Made by a program: the position numbers and the translations under genes. 64,000 bases of DNA from Rhodothermales bacterium (GTDB lineage: Bacteria; Bacteroidota; Rhodothermia; Rhodothermales; Bin80), in contig JANQES010000119.1 of assembly GCA_028278205.1 (NCBI GenBank), positions 27,849-91,848 of the forward strand, in the 5' to 3' direction. Under the pieces are notes generated by a model. It saw only the letters and a program-made list of their open reading frames with translations. It was not told the origin of the DNA and ran no database searches. Of this stretch, positions 47,398 through 54,844 are shown in pieces; position 1 is the stretch's first letter; each line of letters opens with the position of its first letter.

Positions 47398-47559
47398 GAA
47401 TTTTGGATTTTAGATTTTGGATTTTGGATTGGGTGCTTTCGGATCCGTTTAAGCAACCGAAAAACGCCTCGGCGATTCCAACCGGCGCGGCTTTTTCGTT
47501 TGGGAAAAGGGGATCGGACATTTCCCAATCCAAAATCGAAAATCCGAAATCCAAAATTC
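47398..47559. repeat. ATTTTGG heptamer repeat with conserved core
   Basis: ATTTTGG-type words (47399-47430) face AATCCAAAATCGAAAATCCG-type words (47526-47557). The core GAAAAACGCCTCGGCGATTCC...CTTTTTCGTTT (47459-47501) closely resembles the core at 58679-58722. GGGTGCTTTCGGATCC and GGGGATCGGAC flank the core here and, in related form, at 20930-21020. The spacer 47560-47733 is otherwise empty. Confidence 0.82.
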
Positions 47560-47733
47560 GTTTGCACAGAATGAAAACCCGGATGCAAGACGCAACGTTA
47601 CGGACTAAGACATACCTCGTTCATCACCCTGTAACCCTCTGCCCTTTTGAAACGATTTATCACCTGAAACCCTCCTTTCTTATTTTGGACGTTTCACGCC
47701 GCTCGTTTTCGAGGATCATCGTTACCACCCTGT

Positions 47734-48897
47734 ATGCCTGACCTGATGTCCGATCCAGCACCTGAGACTGCGTCTGCGCCTTCGCCGAAGCGCGACGGTG
47801 CGGGTGCGTCTGCGCCTCGGGTCTCCATCGCCAGCATCGTCACGTCGGTGGTGTTGAGCCTGGTGGTGCTCGGCGTGATCGGCATCGTGACGTTCGAGCC
47901 CGATACGTTCGCGCAGATGCTGCGCGTCAATCCCTGGCTGCTGTTGCTGGCGGCCTTGACGGTGGTCGTCCGGATCTTCTTTGGGACGTGGCGGCTGCAT
48001 TACGTCTCGCACAACCGGTTGAGCTGGCTTGGCGCGCTCCGCGCCCAACTGGCCTGGGATTTCTTCTCGAACGTGACGCCCTCGACCATCGGCGGCGGCC
48101 CCATCGCGCCGACTTACATCGCGAGCGACAGCCGCATCCCGCTGGGCGAGGCGACCTCCATCATGCTCTTTGCCATGCTGTTGGATCAGATCTGGTTCAC
48201 GCTGGCTATCCCGACCATCGTCGTCCTCGGCTTTTACATGGAGATCATCCCCAGTTCGCTGGGGACGCTGGGGATGTCGGCGTTTATGCTCTACTTCCTG
48301 GGCTTTATGACCTGGGTGCTGATTTTCGGCTATTCGACGCTGGTGCGCCCGCACCTGTTGGAGAAGTTTGTGGGTCGTCTGTGCAGCATCCCCGGTTTGC
48401 GCCGGTTCCGCGAACGCGCCCTCGGCATGATGGATCAGCTTCAGGAACGCGCCCAGATCTTACGCACGCAGCGTCCCTGGTTTTACGTCAAAGGCTTCCT
48501 GCTGACCCTGGCTGTCTGGTTCAGCCGCTACATGCTCGTGGTGGTCATCCTCTGGAGCGTCTATCCGGCGGTGGATAAGCTGCTCGTCTTGCTGCGCACC
48601 ATCGCCCTGATGCTCGGCGCCCTGGTGATGCCCACGCCGGGCGGCGCCGGCGGCATCGAAGGGCTCTACGCGCTGATGGTGGGCCCGCTGATCCCGGAAG
48701 CCCTCGTCGCGCCGACGCTACTGACGTGGCGCCTGCTGGGCTATTACATCTTCATCGCCCTGGGCGCCTACCTCACCGTGCATCAGGTGCATAAGACCAT
48801 CACGCGCAAAAAGAACGAACGCGCCCTCAACGGCGAGTCGTCGTCCAACGGCGCCGCCGTCGTTCGGCCCTCGGAATCGGTTGAACAGACGGAGTGA
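47734..48897 (+). CDS. flippase-like membrane protein (LPG synthase TM / UPF0104 family)
   Basis: A 387-residue integral membrane protein with about eight hydrophobic segments (near 33-53, 66-86, 125-150, 160-182, 190-205, 250-275, 285-310 and 335-357). Diagnostic blocks: AWDFFSNVTPSTIGGGPIAPTYIASDS, LLDQIWFTLAIP and LGALVMPTPGGAGGIEGLYALMVG. Such proteins resemble the membrane part of MprF, which flips lysyl-lipids, but lack the aminoacyl transferase domain. The lipid or polyisoprenoid substrate is unknown. It has a Pro/Ala-rich start and a charged tail in the cytoplasm. Confidence 0.88.
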   Translation: MPDLMSDPAPETASAPSPKRDGAGASAPRVSIASIVTSVVLSLVVLGVIGIVTFEPDTFAQMLRVNPWLLLLAALTVVVRIFFGTWRLHYVSHNRLSWLGALRAQLAWDFFSNVTPSTIGGGPIAPTYIASDSRIPLGEATSIMLFAMLLDQIWFTLAIPTIVVLGFYMEIIPSSLGTLGMSAFMLYFLGFMTWVLIFGYSTLVRPHLLEKFVGRLCSIPGLRRFRERALGMMDQLQERAQILRTQRPWFYVKGFLLTLAVWFSRYMLVVVILWSVYPAVDKLLVLLRTIALMLGALVMPTPGGAGGIEGLYALMVGPLIPEALVAPTLLTWRLLGYYIFIALGAYLTVHQVHKTITRKKNERALNGESSSNGAAVVRPSESVEQTE

Positions 48898-48977
48898 GTG
48901 TTATGGTGTTTGAGTGTTTTAGTTGGTGGATCTCAAAAGACCTAAAACACTATAACACCAAAACACTCAAACACTCC
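48898..48977. repeat. octamer word repeat, GTGTTATG family, inverted
   Basis: GTGTTATGGTGTTTGAGTGTTTTAG (48898-48923) faces CTAAAACACTATAACACCAAAACACTC-type words (48942-48973). It fills the whole spacer between the flippase-like and DUF72 genes and would be transcribed if they are co-expressed. Confidence 0.82.
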
Positions 48978-48984
48978 CGAAACC

Positions 48985-50037
48985 ATGACCGACTTCTCCA
49001 TCACCGCGCAGCGCGACGACGTGGCGGCGTATCGGTTCCACGACGTTCATCCGCACCTCCGCTTCGGCACCGCCAGCGACCGCTATGCCGGGTGGCTGGG
49101 GCAGATTTATCCCGAAGACAAATACACCGGACGCATCAAAGCGCGCAAGCGGAAGCTGGGTGGGCAGACCTTCGAAGAGCGGACGTTGCCCATCGAATCG
49201 GTGCAGGATTATTTCGAGCACTTCGGGGTGTTGGAATTGGATTTCACGTTCTATCGCCCGCTGCACAACCCCGACGGCACACCGTCGAACAACCGCTTCG
49301 TGCTCCAGCAATACGCCGATTGGGCGCCGGAAAACGCGGTTTTTCTGCTGAAAGCACCGCAGCAGTTCTTCGCCCGGAAGCTGCGCCGCAGCCAGGGCGG
49401 CAGGGTCTCGTACGAAGACAACGCCGACTTCCTCAACGTCGCCGCCTACACCACGCTGTTCCATGAGCCAGCCCTCGACGTGCTGGGCGAGCGCCTCGTG
49501 GGCATTCTCTTTGAACAGGAATACCAGCGCCGCTCGGAAAGCCCCGACCCGATGGACAACGTCGCCGAACTCGACGCCTTCTTCAGCGCCATCCCCCGCG
49601 ACGTGCAGCCGCACCTCGAACTACGCTCGGAACACCTGCTGGCGCCGCCGTACTTCGACTGGCTGGCCGACCGGGGCCTGGGCCACGTCTTCAGCCATTG
49701 GACGTGGCTGCCGCCCATCCGCAAACAGTGGGAGCTTTGCGGCGGGCGCTTCACGGCAGCCAACGGCGAAATCGTCACGCGGCTGCTGACGCCGGTGGGC
49801 ACGAAATACGCCGACGCCTACGCCAACGCCTATCCCTTCGACAAACCCGTCCCAGCCATCGCCGAGACGCAGCAGGCGCGCAACATGGTGCTCGACGTCG
49901 TGGCGCTCATCTATCAGGCTGAAAAGCAAGACGCGCTGCTCAACGTCATCGCCAACAACCGCGCCTGGGGCAACTCGCCGTCGCTGGCGCAGGCCATCGC
50001 GCTGCGGGTGTTGGAGGAGGAAGAGAAAAAGGGGTGA
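48985..50037 (+). CDS. DUF72 domain protein
   Basis: A 350-residue protein of the DUF72 (YecE-like) family: LRFGTASDRYAGWLGQIYPEDKYTGRI near the start, VQDYFEHFGVLELDFTFYRPLHN, FLLKAPQQFFARKLRRS, ILFEQEYQRRSESPDP and a TIM-barrel-like helix-strand order. The family fold recalls AP-endonuclease barrels, but the function is unknown. It is longer than many members, with extra loops around 100-150. Cytosolic. Confidence 0.88.
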   Translation: MTDFSITAQRDDVAAYRFHDVHPHLRFGTASDRYAGWLGQIYPEDKYTGRIKARKRKLGGQTFEERTLPIESVQDYFEHFGVLELDFTFYRPLHNPDGTPSNNRFVLQQYADWAPENAVFLLKAPQQFFARKLRRSQGGRVSYEDNADFLNVAAYTTLFHEPALDVLGERLVGILFEQEYQRRSESPDPMDNVAELDAFFSAIPRDVQPHLELRSEHLLAPPYFDWLADRGLGHVFSHWTWLPPIRKQWELCGGRFTAANGEIVTRLLTPVGTKYADAYANAYPFDKPVPAIAETQQARNMVLDVVALIYQAEKQDALLNVIANNRAWGNSPSLAQAIALRVLEEEEKKG

Positions 50038-50127
50038 TTTTTCTTTCCGAGGAAAGAAAAAAAGCTTTATCTGGACTTTTCATATTGCCTCATTGACTTG
50101 CAACAGGTCTCTACTTGGGTCGCGTTA

Positions 50128-50350
50128 GACAAGTCCCGTAGGGACGACCTGTTTGTAGTTTATACACACCACTTTTATGTCAAGCCCCGTAGGGGCGACC
50201 TGTTCAGAGAATGTGACGGATTCTTTTGAACAGGCCGCTCCGGAGCCTGCCCCCGCGAAGGCGGGGGGAGCTTTTTGTTTTTTAAAAGCTTTTCGCTACA
50301 CACGAGCGAAGCGACTGACGAAGTAAATAGGACGTCCCTACGGGGCTTCT
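50128..50350. repeat. CCCGTAGGGACGACCTGTTTGTAG repeat cluster
   Basis: AGTCCCGTAGGGACGACCTG (50132-50151) and AGCCCCGTAGGGGCGACCTG (50183-50202) face GAACAGGCCGCTCCGGAGCCTG and GGACGTCCCTACGGGGC at the right end, with a small CCCCCGCGAAGGCGGGGG hairpin between. Each unit contains its own palindrome (CCCGTAGGGG). Related clusters: 57601-57775 and 14038-14073. It occupies the convergent spacer after the DUF72 gene; nothing else is visible in 50038-50412. Confidence 0.82.
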
Positions 50351-50412
50351 CATACTCTCGGAATCCTCAACGCACCCTGAACCAATTCCCAAATATTCAT
50401 TCTCGACAAATC

Positions 50413-52311
50413 TCAGACCACTACCACCTCCTCACTCTTCTTCCCATAAAACCGCAAAAACAGACCGAGCACCGCCACACCGAGGAGCATCGAGATCCAC
50501 CACGGAAAGCCGAAGCCCGTCGGCACCGTGCCCAGGACGATGGCGACGAAGCCGACCGTGACGGCGTAGGGAAGCTGCGTACGCACGTGGTCGATATGGT
50601 CGCAGCCAGAGGCCATCGACGAGAGGATGGTCGTGTCGGAGATGGGTGAGCAGTGATCGCCCCAGACGGAGCCGGCCAGCACGCACGAGACGGCTGAATA
50701 GATCAGGTAATAATGGGACGGATCGGCGACGGCGTTGGCCTGGAGGACGGCCCACGTCAGCGGCACCACCAGCGGCATCAGGATCCCGATGGTGCTCCAA
50801 CTCGACCCGGTGGCGAAGGCTGTAGCCGCGCTGAGAACGAAGATCAGAAACGGCACGAGGCCCGGCGTCAGCGCCTCGCCGAGGATCGAAACGAGGTAAT
50901 CCGCTGTGTGCAACACGCCGGTGACGTCCGAGAGCGCCCAGGCCAGGATCAGGATGATCATCGCAAAAAGCATCATCTTGAGCCCGGCATACCAGGCTTC
51001 GACGACTTCGCCGAGTGTCAGGATGCGCTGGCCGAGGGTGAGCGCGGCTGCCACGACGACGCTCGCCAGCGACGCCCACATCAGCGCGGCGTACGAATCG
51101 GCGGTGCCCATGATGTCGCGCAGCGAAGCGCCCTCGCCCGTGGAGAGCAGCCCGATGATGACCCCGCCGACGAGCACGATGATGGGGATGACGGCGTTGA
51201 GAGCGCGCTGCGGCTTTTCGGTCTTCGGCTTGAGTTCTTTGCCCTCGGCGGCGGCTTCGTCCACCCTGGCGTCGGGGCCGAGCACGGCGCCCGTGGCGCG
51301 CGCGCGCCGTTCGGCCCGGCGCATCGGCCCGTAGTCGCGCCCGGAGAAGGCGACAGCGCCTACGAAAAAGATGGCGAGCCAGGGGTAGAAACTGTAAGGA
51401 ATGGAATTCAGAAAGATCGAATACGCCGCCTCGTTGTAGCCCTCAATCTTGGCAACGGAATCGCGAATGATGCCCACCTCGAAGCCGATCCACGTCGTCA
51501 CCAGAAACAAACTCGTCACCGGCGCAGCGGTCGAATCGACGATGTAGGCGAGTTTTTCGCGGGAGACCTTCAGCCGGTCCGTCACGGCGCGCATCGTGTT
51601 GCCGACGACGAGCGTGTTGGAGTAGTCGTCGAAGAAGATGACGAGGCCGAGCATCCACGTGGCGAGTTGGCCTTTCTGCGCCGTGCTGGCCCACCCGGCA
51701 ATCCGGTTGACGATGCCCTGCATCCCGCCGTTCTTCGAGATGATCCCGATCATCCCTCCGATCATGAACGAGAAGAGGATGATGGCGATGTGCTCGGCGC
51801 TGACGAGGGTGTTTTGCACGTAGACCTGAAACGCATCGAGCAACCCTCGCCCCGCACCCGTGAGCCCGACGGCCATCCATGCGCCCACCCAGACACCCAG
51901 AAAAAGCGCCGGGATGACGCGCTTGAAGAGTAGCGCCATGATGATCGCCAAGAGCGGCGGCAAAATCGAAAGCCACCCCGGCATCGAACGCGTCGCGGCG
52001 CGCGCGATGACGACGCCGTTCTGAACGAGTTCTACCTCAACCGGCCCGCTCGCCGTCGTCGTCAAGTCTTTGGCGATGAGGCGCCGGTGCCCGTCGTCGT
52101 CCCGTTCAAAGGCCATCGCGTACGCCTGCCCGCCGAGACGCGCGGTGTAGGCCGGCGCATTGGCAGCATCGAGCACGACGTCGTCGCTGCGCAGGGTGAC
52201 GGCGAACGGGACGTCGTTCAGAACGACCTGCGGCACGTCGAACGTGTAGTCCTGCCCCGTTGCGGGCATCGCCATCCACCCCAGGCAGAGAAACAGGAAA
52301 AGCCGTCGCAT
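50413..52311 (-). CDS. NhaC-family Na+/H+ antiporter with exported N-terminal domain
   Basis: A 632-residue membrane protein. Unusually it starts with a signal peptide (MRRLFLFLCLGWMAMPATGQ) and a beta-rich outer domain of about 105 residues (YTFDVPQVVLNDVPFAVTLRSDDVV...PVEVELVQNGVV). The NhaC-type transporter follows (about 125-625): FFDDYSNTLVVGNTMRAVTDR, STAAPVTSLFLVTTWIG, FATGSSWSTIGILMPLVVPL and GSVWGDHCSPISDTTILSSMASGCDHIDHV. It would exchange sodium for protons or organic acids. The ATG at 52311 gives the signal peptide. It is the second of two adjacent antiporter genes, 97 bases after the first. Confidence 0.9.
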   Translation of the reverse strand: MRRLFLFLCLGWMAMPATGQDYTFDVPQVVLNDVPFAVTLRSDDVVLDAANAPAYTARLGGQAYAMAFERDDDGHRRLIAKDLTTTASGPVEVELVQNGVVIARAATRSMPGWLSILPPLLAIIMALLFKRVIPALFLGVWVGAWMAVGLTGAGRGLLDAFQVYVQNTLVSAEHIAIILFSFMIGGMIGIISKNGGMQGIVNRIAGWASTAQKGQLATWMLGLVIFFDDYSNTLVVGNTMRAVTDRLKVSREKLAYIVDSTAAPVTSLFLVTTWIGFEVGIIRDSVAKIEGYNEAAYSIFLNSIPYSFYPWLAIFFVGAVAFSGRDYGPMRRAERRARATGAVLGPDARVDEAAAEGKELKPKTEKPQRALNAVIPIIVLVGGVIIGLLSTGEGASLRDIMGTADSYAALMWASLASVVVAAALTLGQRILTLGEVVEAWYAGLKMMLFAMIILILAWALSDVTGVLHTADYLVSILGEALTPGLVPFLIFVLSAATAFATGSSWSTIGILMPLVVPLTWAVLQANAVADPSHYYLIYSAVSCVLAGSVWGDHCSPISDTTILSSMASGCDHIDHVRTQLPYAVTVGFVAIVLGTVPTGFGFPWWISMLLGVAVLGLFLRFYGKKSEEVVVV

Positions 52312-52317
52312 GGAGTA

Positions 52318-52405
52318 TGAGGGAAAGGAGGCGTGGGTGAAAGAGCGAGAGGGAGAGGATGCAAAACAATCGCCCTCTCTCCCCCTCCCCCTTTCACCCT
52401 CTCTC
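52318..52405. repeat. GAGGGAGAAAGG word repeat, inverted
   Basis: TGAGGGAAAGGAGGCG...GAGAGGGAGAGGATG (52318-52361) faces CCCTCTCTCCCCCTCCCCCTTTCACCCTCTC-type words (52372-52402). It fills the spacer between the two NhaC-type genes. Confidence 0.78.
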
Positions 52406-52408
52406 AAA

Positions 52409-53911
52409 CTAGGCCGGTTCGAGCCCGGCGGCGGCGAGGCCGTCGTCGCCCTCTTCGAGCGGCACGATGCTGAAGCCGGTAAACCCGTAGATAGCAGAGA
52501 TGAACGGGTTCATCAGGTTGAAGAAGGCAAAGGGCAGGTAAGCAAACGTCGCCACGCCGAGGACGCCCGACATGTAGGCGCCGCAGGTGTTCCAGGGGAT
52601 CAGCGGCGAAGTCAGGGTGCCGGCATCTTCGAGAGCACGTGATAGGTTTTTAGGATTGAGCTTTCGCTTTTGATATTCAGCCCGAAACATGCGGCCCGGC
52701 ACCACGATGGCGATGTATTGATCCGAGGCGATGATGTTGGCGCCGATGCTCGTGGCCAACGTGGCGACAATCAGCCCGCCAGTGCCCTTCGCCACACTCA
52801 GGATGCGCGACGCCAAAACCTGGAGCATGCCACTCTTCTCCATGACGGCGCCGAACATCATCGCCGAGACGATCAGCCAGATCGTGTTGAGCATACTTTC
52901 CATGCCGCCGCGCGAGAGCAATTCGTCGAGCGCAGGGTTGCCGGTCGAGGCGGTGAATGTGCCGAAGAGCGACATCCAGAAGCCTTTGAGCAACGCCAGA
53001 AAACGCGGCAGGCTCGTCTCGCCCACATAGCCGAGCACCACGTCTTGCTGGAAGATGATGGCAAAGACACCCCCTAATAACGCACCGACGAGCAGCGCCG
53101 GAAACGCGGGCATCTTCTTGAAAATCATATACAAAACAGCCGCCACCGGCAGCAGCAGATACCAGCCGATGTTGAAGCTGCCCCGGAGGTCGGCGAGCAT
53201 GCCCTCAAGACTGCCTCCTTCTCCTGAGACATCGCCGAAAAAGCCAATGATGGTAAAGAGGATCAGCGCAATGACGATGCTCGGCACCGTCGTCCAGAGC
53301 ATGTGGCGGATGTGGGTGAACAAGTCGGTGCCGGCCATGGCAGGCGCCAGGTTCGTCGTATCGGAAAGCGGCGAGAGCTTATCGCCGAAGTAGGCCCCCG
53401 AGATGATGGCGCCGGCGGTGATGCCGGGGTTCAACCCGAAGGCCTGCGCGATGCCGACCAGCGCAATGCCGACGGTGCCCGCCGTCGTCCACGAACTGCC
53501 CGTAGCGACGGCGACCAGCGCGCAGATGATCACACAGGCCGCATAGAAGATCTTCGGGCTTAGCACCTGGAGGCCGTAGTAGATCATCGTCGGCACGATG
53601 CCAGCCATGATCCACGTGCCGATGAGCGAGCCGACCACCAGAAGGATGAAAATCGCCCCCATCGCCAGCGACACGCCGTGGACCATGCCGTCCTGCACCT
53701 GGCGCCACGTAAACCCGTTGCGCATCGCGATGATCGCCCCGACCATCGCCGAGAGGATCAGCACGATCTGGTTAGGCCCGTAGGATGAATCGCCGCCGAA
53801 GTAAGCCACGGACCCGGCAAGCAACACGATAAGAAAGAGAACAGGAATCGCCGATTGCAGCAGGGTCGGCTTCTGAGGTGCTTTTTCTTCCGGCGTTTTT
53901 TCTTCGTCCAT
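52409..53911 (-). CDS. NhaC-family Na+/H+ antiporter
   Basis: A 500-residue membrane protein with about 11-12 hydrophobic segments and no signal peptide. NhaC marks: GFTWRQVQDGMVHGVSLAMGAIFILLVVG, ATGSSWTTAGTVGIALVGIAQAFGLNPGITAGAIISGAYFGDKLSPLSDTTNLAPAMAGTDLFTHIRHM, ANIIASDQYIAIVVPGRMF and LTSPLIPWNTCGAYMSGVLGV. It probably exchanges Na+ for H+, malate or lactate. The ATG at 53911 (MDEEKTPEEKAP) gives the usual short acidic start; an upstream frame extension to 54157 only shadows upp. Confidence 0.93.
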   Translation of the reverse strand: MDEEKTPEEKAPQKPTLLQSAIPVLFLIVLLAGSVAYFGGDSSYGPNQIVLILSAMVGAIIAMRNGFTWRQVQDGMVHGVSLAMGAIFILLVVGSLIGTWIMAGIVPTMIYYGLQVLSPKIFYAACVIICALVAVATGSSWTTAGTVGIALVGIAQAFGLNPGITAGAIISGAYFGDKLSPLSDTTNLAPAMAGTDLFTHIRHMLWTTVPSIVIALILFTIIGFFGDVSGEGGSLEGMLADLRGSFNIGWYLLLPVAAVLYMIFKKMPAFPALLVGALLGGVFAIIFQQDVVLGYVGETSLPRFLALLKGFWMSLFGTFTASTGNPALDELLSRGGMESMLNTIWLIVSAMMFGAVMEKSGMLQVLASRILSVAKGTGGLIVATLATSIGANIIASDQYIAIVVPGRMFRAEYQKRKLNPKNLSRALEDAGTLTSPLIPWNTCGAYMSGVLGVATFAYLPFAFFNLMNPFISAIYGFTGFSIVPLEEGDDGLAAAGLEPA

Positions 53912-53937
53912 AGAGCAAAAAGCGTCGATCTTCGTGA

Positions 53938-53998
53938 TTCGGATTTTCCGGTTTCTTGCTTGTTCTTGTTTATGAACCGCATAACCGGAAAATCCGAA
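53938..53998 (-). terminator. hairpin after upp (TTCGGATTTTCCGGTT words)
   Basis: Perfect 16-base arms TTCGGATTTTCCGGTT (53938-53953) and AACCGGAAAATCCGAA (53983-53998), 29-base loop, directly beyond the upp stop. Another word-type inverted repeat in a terminator position; there is no T run long enough to be sure of termination. Confidence 0.5.
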
Positions 53999-54000
53999 AT

Positions 54001-54627
54001 TTATTCCGTCCCAAAAATCCGGTCGCCGGCATCGCCGAGGCCGGGGAGGATGAAGGCGTGTTCGTTGAGTTCGCGGTCTACCGTCGCCGTGACGATGGGC
54101 ACTTCGGAGTGGGCGTCGTTGAGGGTGCGGACGCCTTCGGGCGCGGCGACGAGACACACGAAGGTAAAACGCCGGGCGCCGTGATTCTTCAGGTGCTGGA
54201 TGGCCTGCACCGCACTGCCGCCCGTGGCCAGCATCGGATCGACGACGAAGACGCGGGCCGCTTCGATGCCGCCGGGGATCGAGCTGTAATAATCGCGCGG
54301 CTCTTTGGTCTCTTCGTCGCGATACATGCCCAGATGGCCGATGCGCGCCTCCGGCGCGAACCGCACAAAGCCATCGACCATGCCGAGGCCGGCCCGCAAG
54401 ATGGGCACGACGAATACTTCATCGGCAATCTGATATCCCGCAGTCGTCTCCAGCGGCGTCTCGATCTCCAGCAGGTGCAGGTCCAGCGTGCGCATGGCCT
54501 CGTAGGCGAGGATGGCCGCCGCGTCGGAGAGCGTCTTGCGGAAAACCCCGTAGGGCGTCTCGCGGCGCCGCAGGATCGTCAGGTCGCGCTTGAGCAACGG
54601 ATGATCGACGACGGTAAGGTTTTTCAT
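54001..54627 (-). CDS. upp: uracil phosphoribosyltransferase
   Basis: A 208-residue salvage enzyme converting uracil and PRPP to UMP. Length and blocks are standard: VVDHPLLKRDLTILRRRETP at the start, VPILRAGLGMVDG, the PRPP loop VFVVDPMLATGGSAVQAI (about 125-142), and the C-terminal uracil-binding GLGDAGDRIFGT. It starts before the two antiporter genes on the same strand, but a hairpin separates them. Confidence 0.97.
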   Translation of the reverse strand: MKNLTVVDHPLLKRDLTILRRRETPYGVFRKTLSDAAAILAYEAMRTLDLHLLEIETPLETTAGYQIADEVFVVPILRAGLGMVDGFVRFAPEARIGHLGMYRDEETKEPRDYYSSIPGGIEAARVFVVDPMLATGGSAVQAIQHLKNHGARRFTFVCLVAAPEGVRTLNDAHSEVPIVTATVDRELNEHAFILPGLGDAGDRIFGTE

Positions 54628-54639
54628 AAGGTCGCTTCG

Positions 54640-54844
54640 CTCCCTGTCATGGGTTCGCTTCGCTCACGTCATTATGCTCACTGTGTTCGCGTCCTTTGGC
54701 TCGCTTCGCTCGCCGTCATTCGTTGTCATTCATTGTCGTGTTCAATCCATGACAACCAATGACGCGCCGAAGGCGCACTTGACGCACCCGAAGGGTGCAA
54801 ATGACCATGAATGACGCGAAGCAAATGACAGCGAGCAAAGCGAG
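54640..54844. repeat. GTCATT / TCGCTTCGCTC word cluster
   Basis: Words such as TCGCTTCGCTC, GTCATTCGTTGTCATTCATTG (54640-54740) face CATGACAACCAATGACGCG, AATGACCATGAATGACGCG, and GCGAGCAAAGCGAGC (54748-54844). The ends TCGCTTCGCTC and GAGCAAAGCGAGC are complementary in part. It fills the spacer between upp and the symporter gene. Confidence 0.7.

Noticed and set aside
47403..47741. 112-codon plus frame after the HIT gene
   Set aside because: It consists largely of translated ATTTTGG words (WILDWVL, FRFWILD) and is not a gene.
53912..54157. N-terminal extension of the NhaC-type gene
   Set aside because: The extra 82 residues are Arg/Pro/His-rich shadow of upp and cross a hairpin; the ATG at 53911 gives a normal protein.
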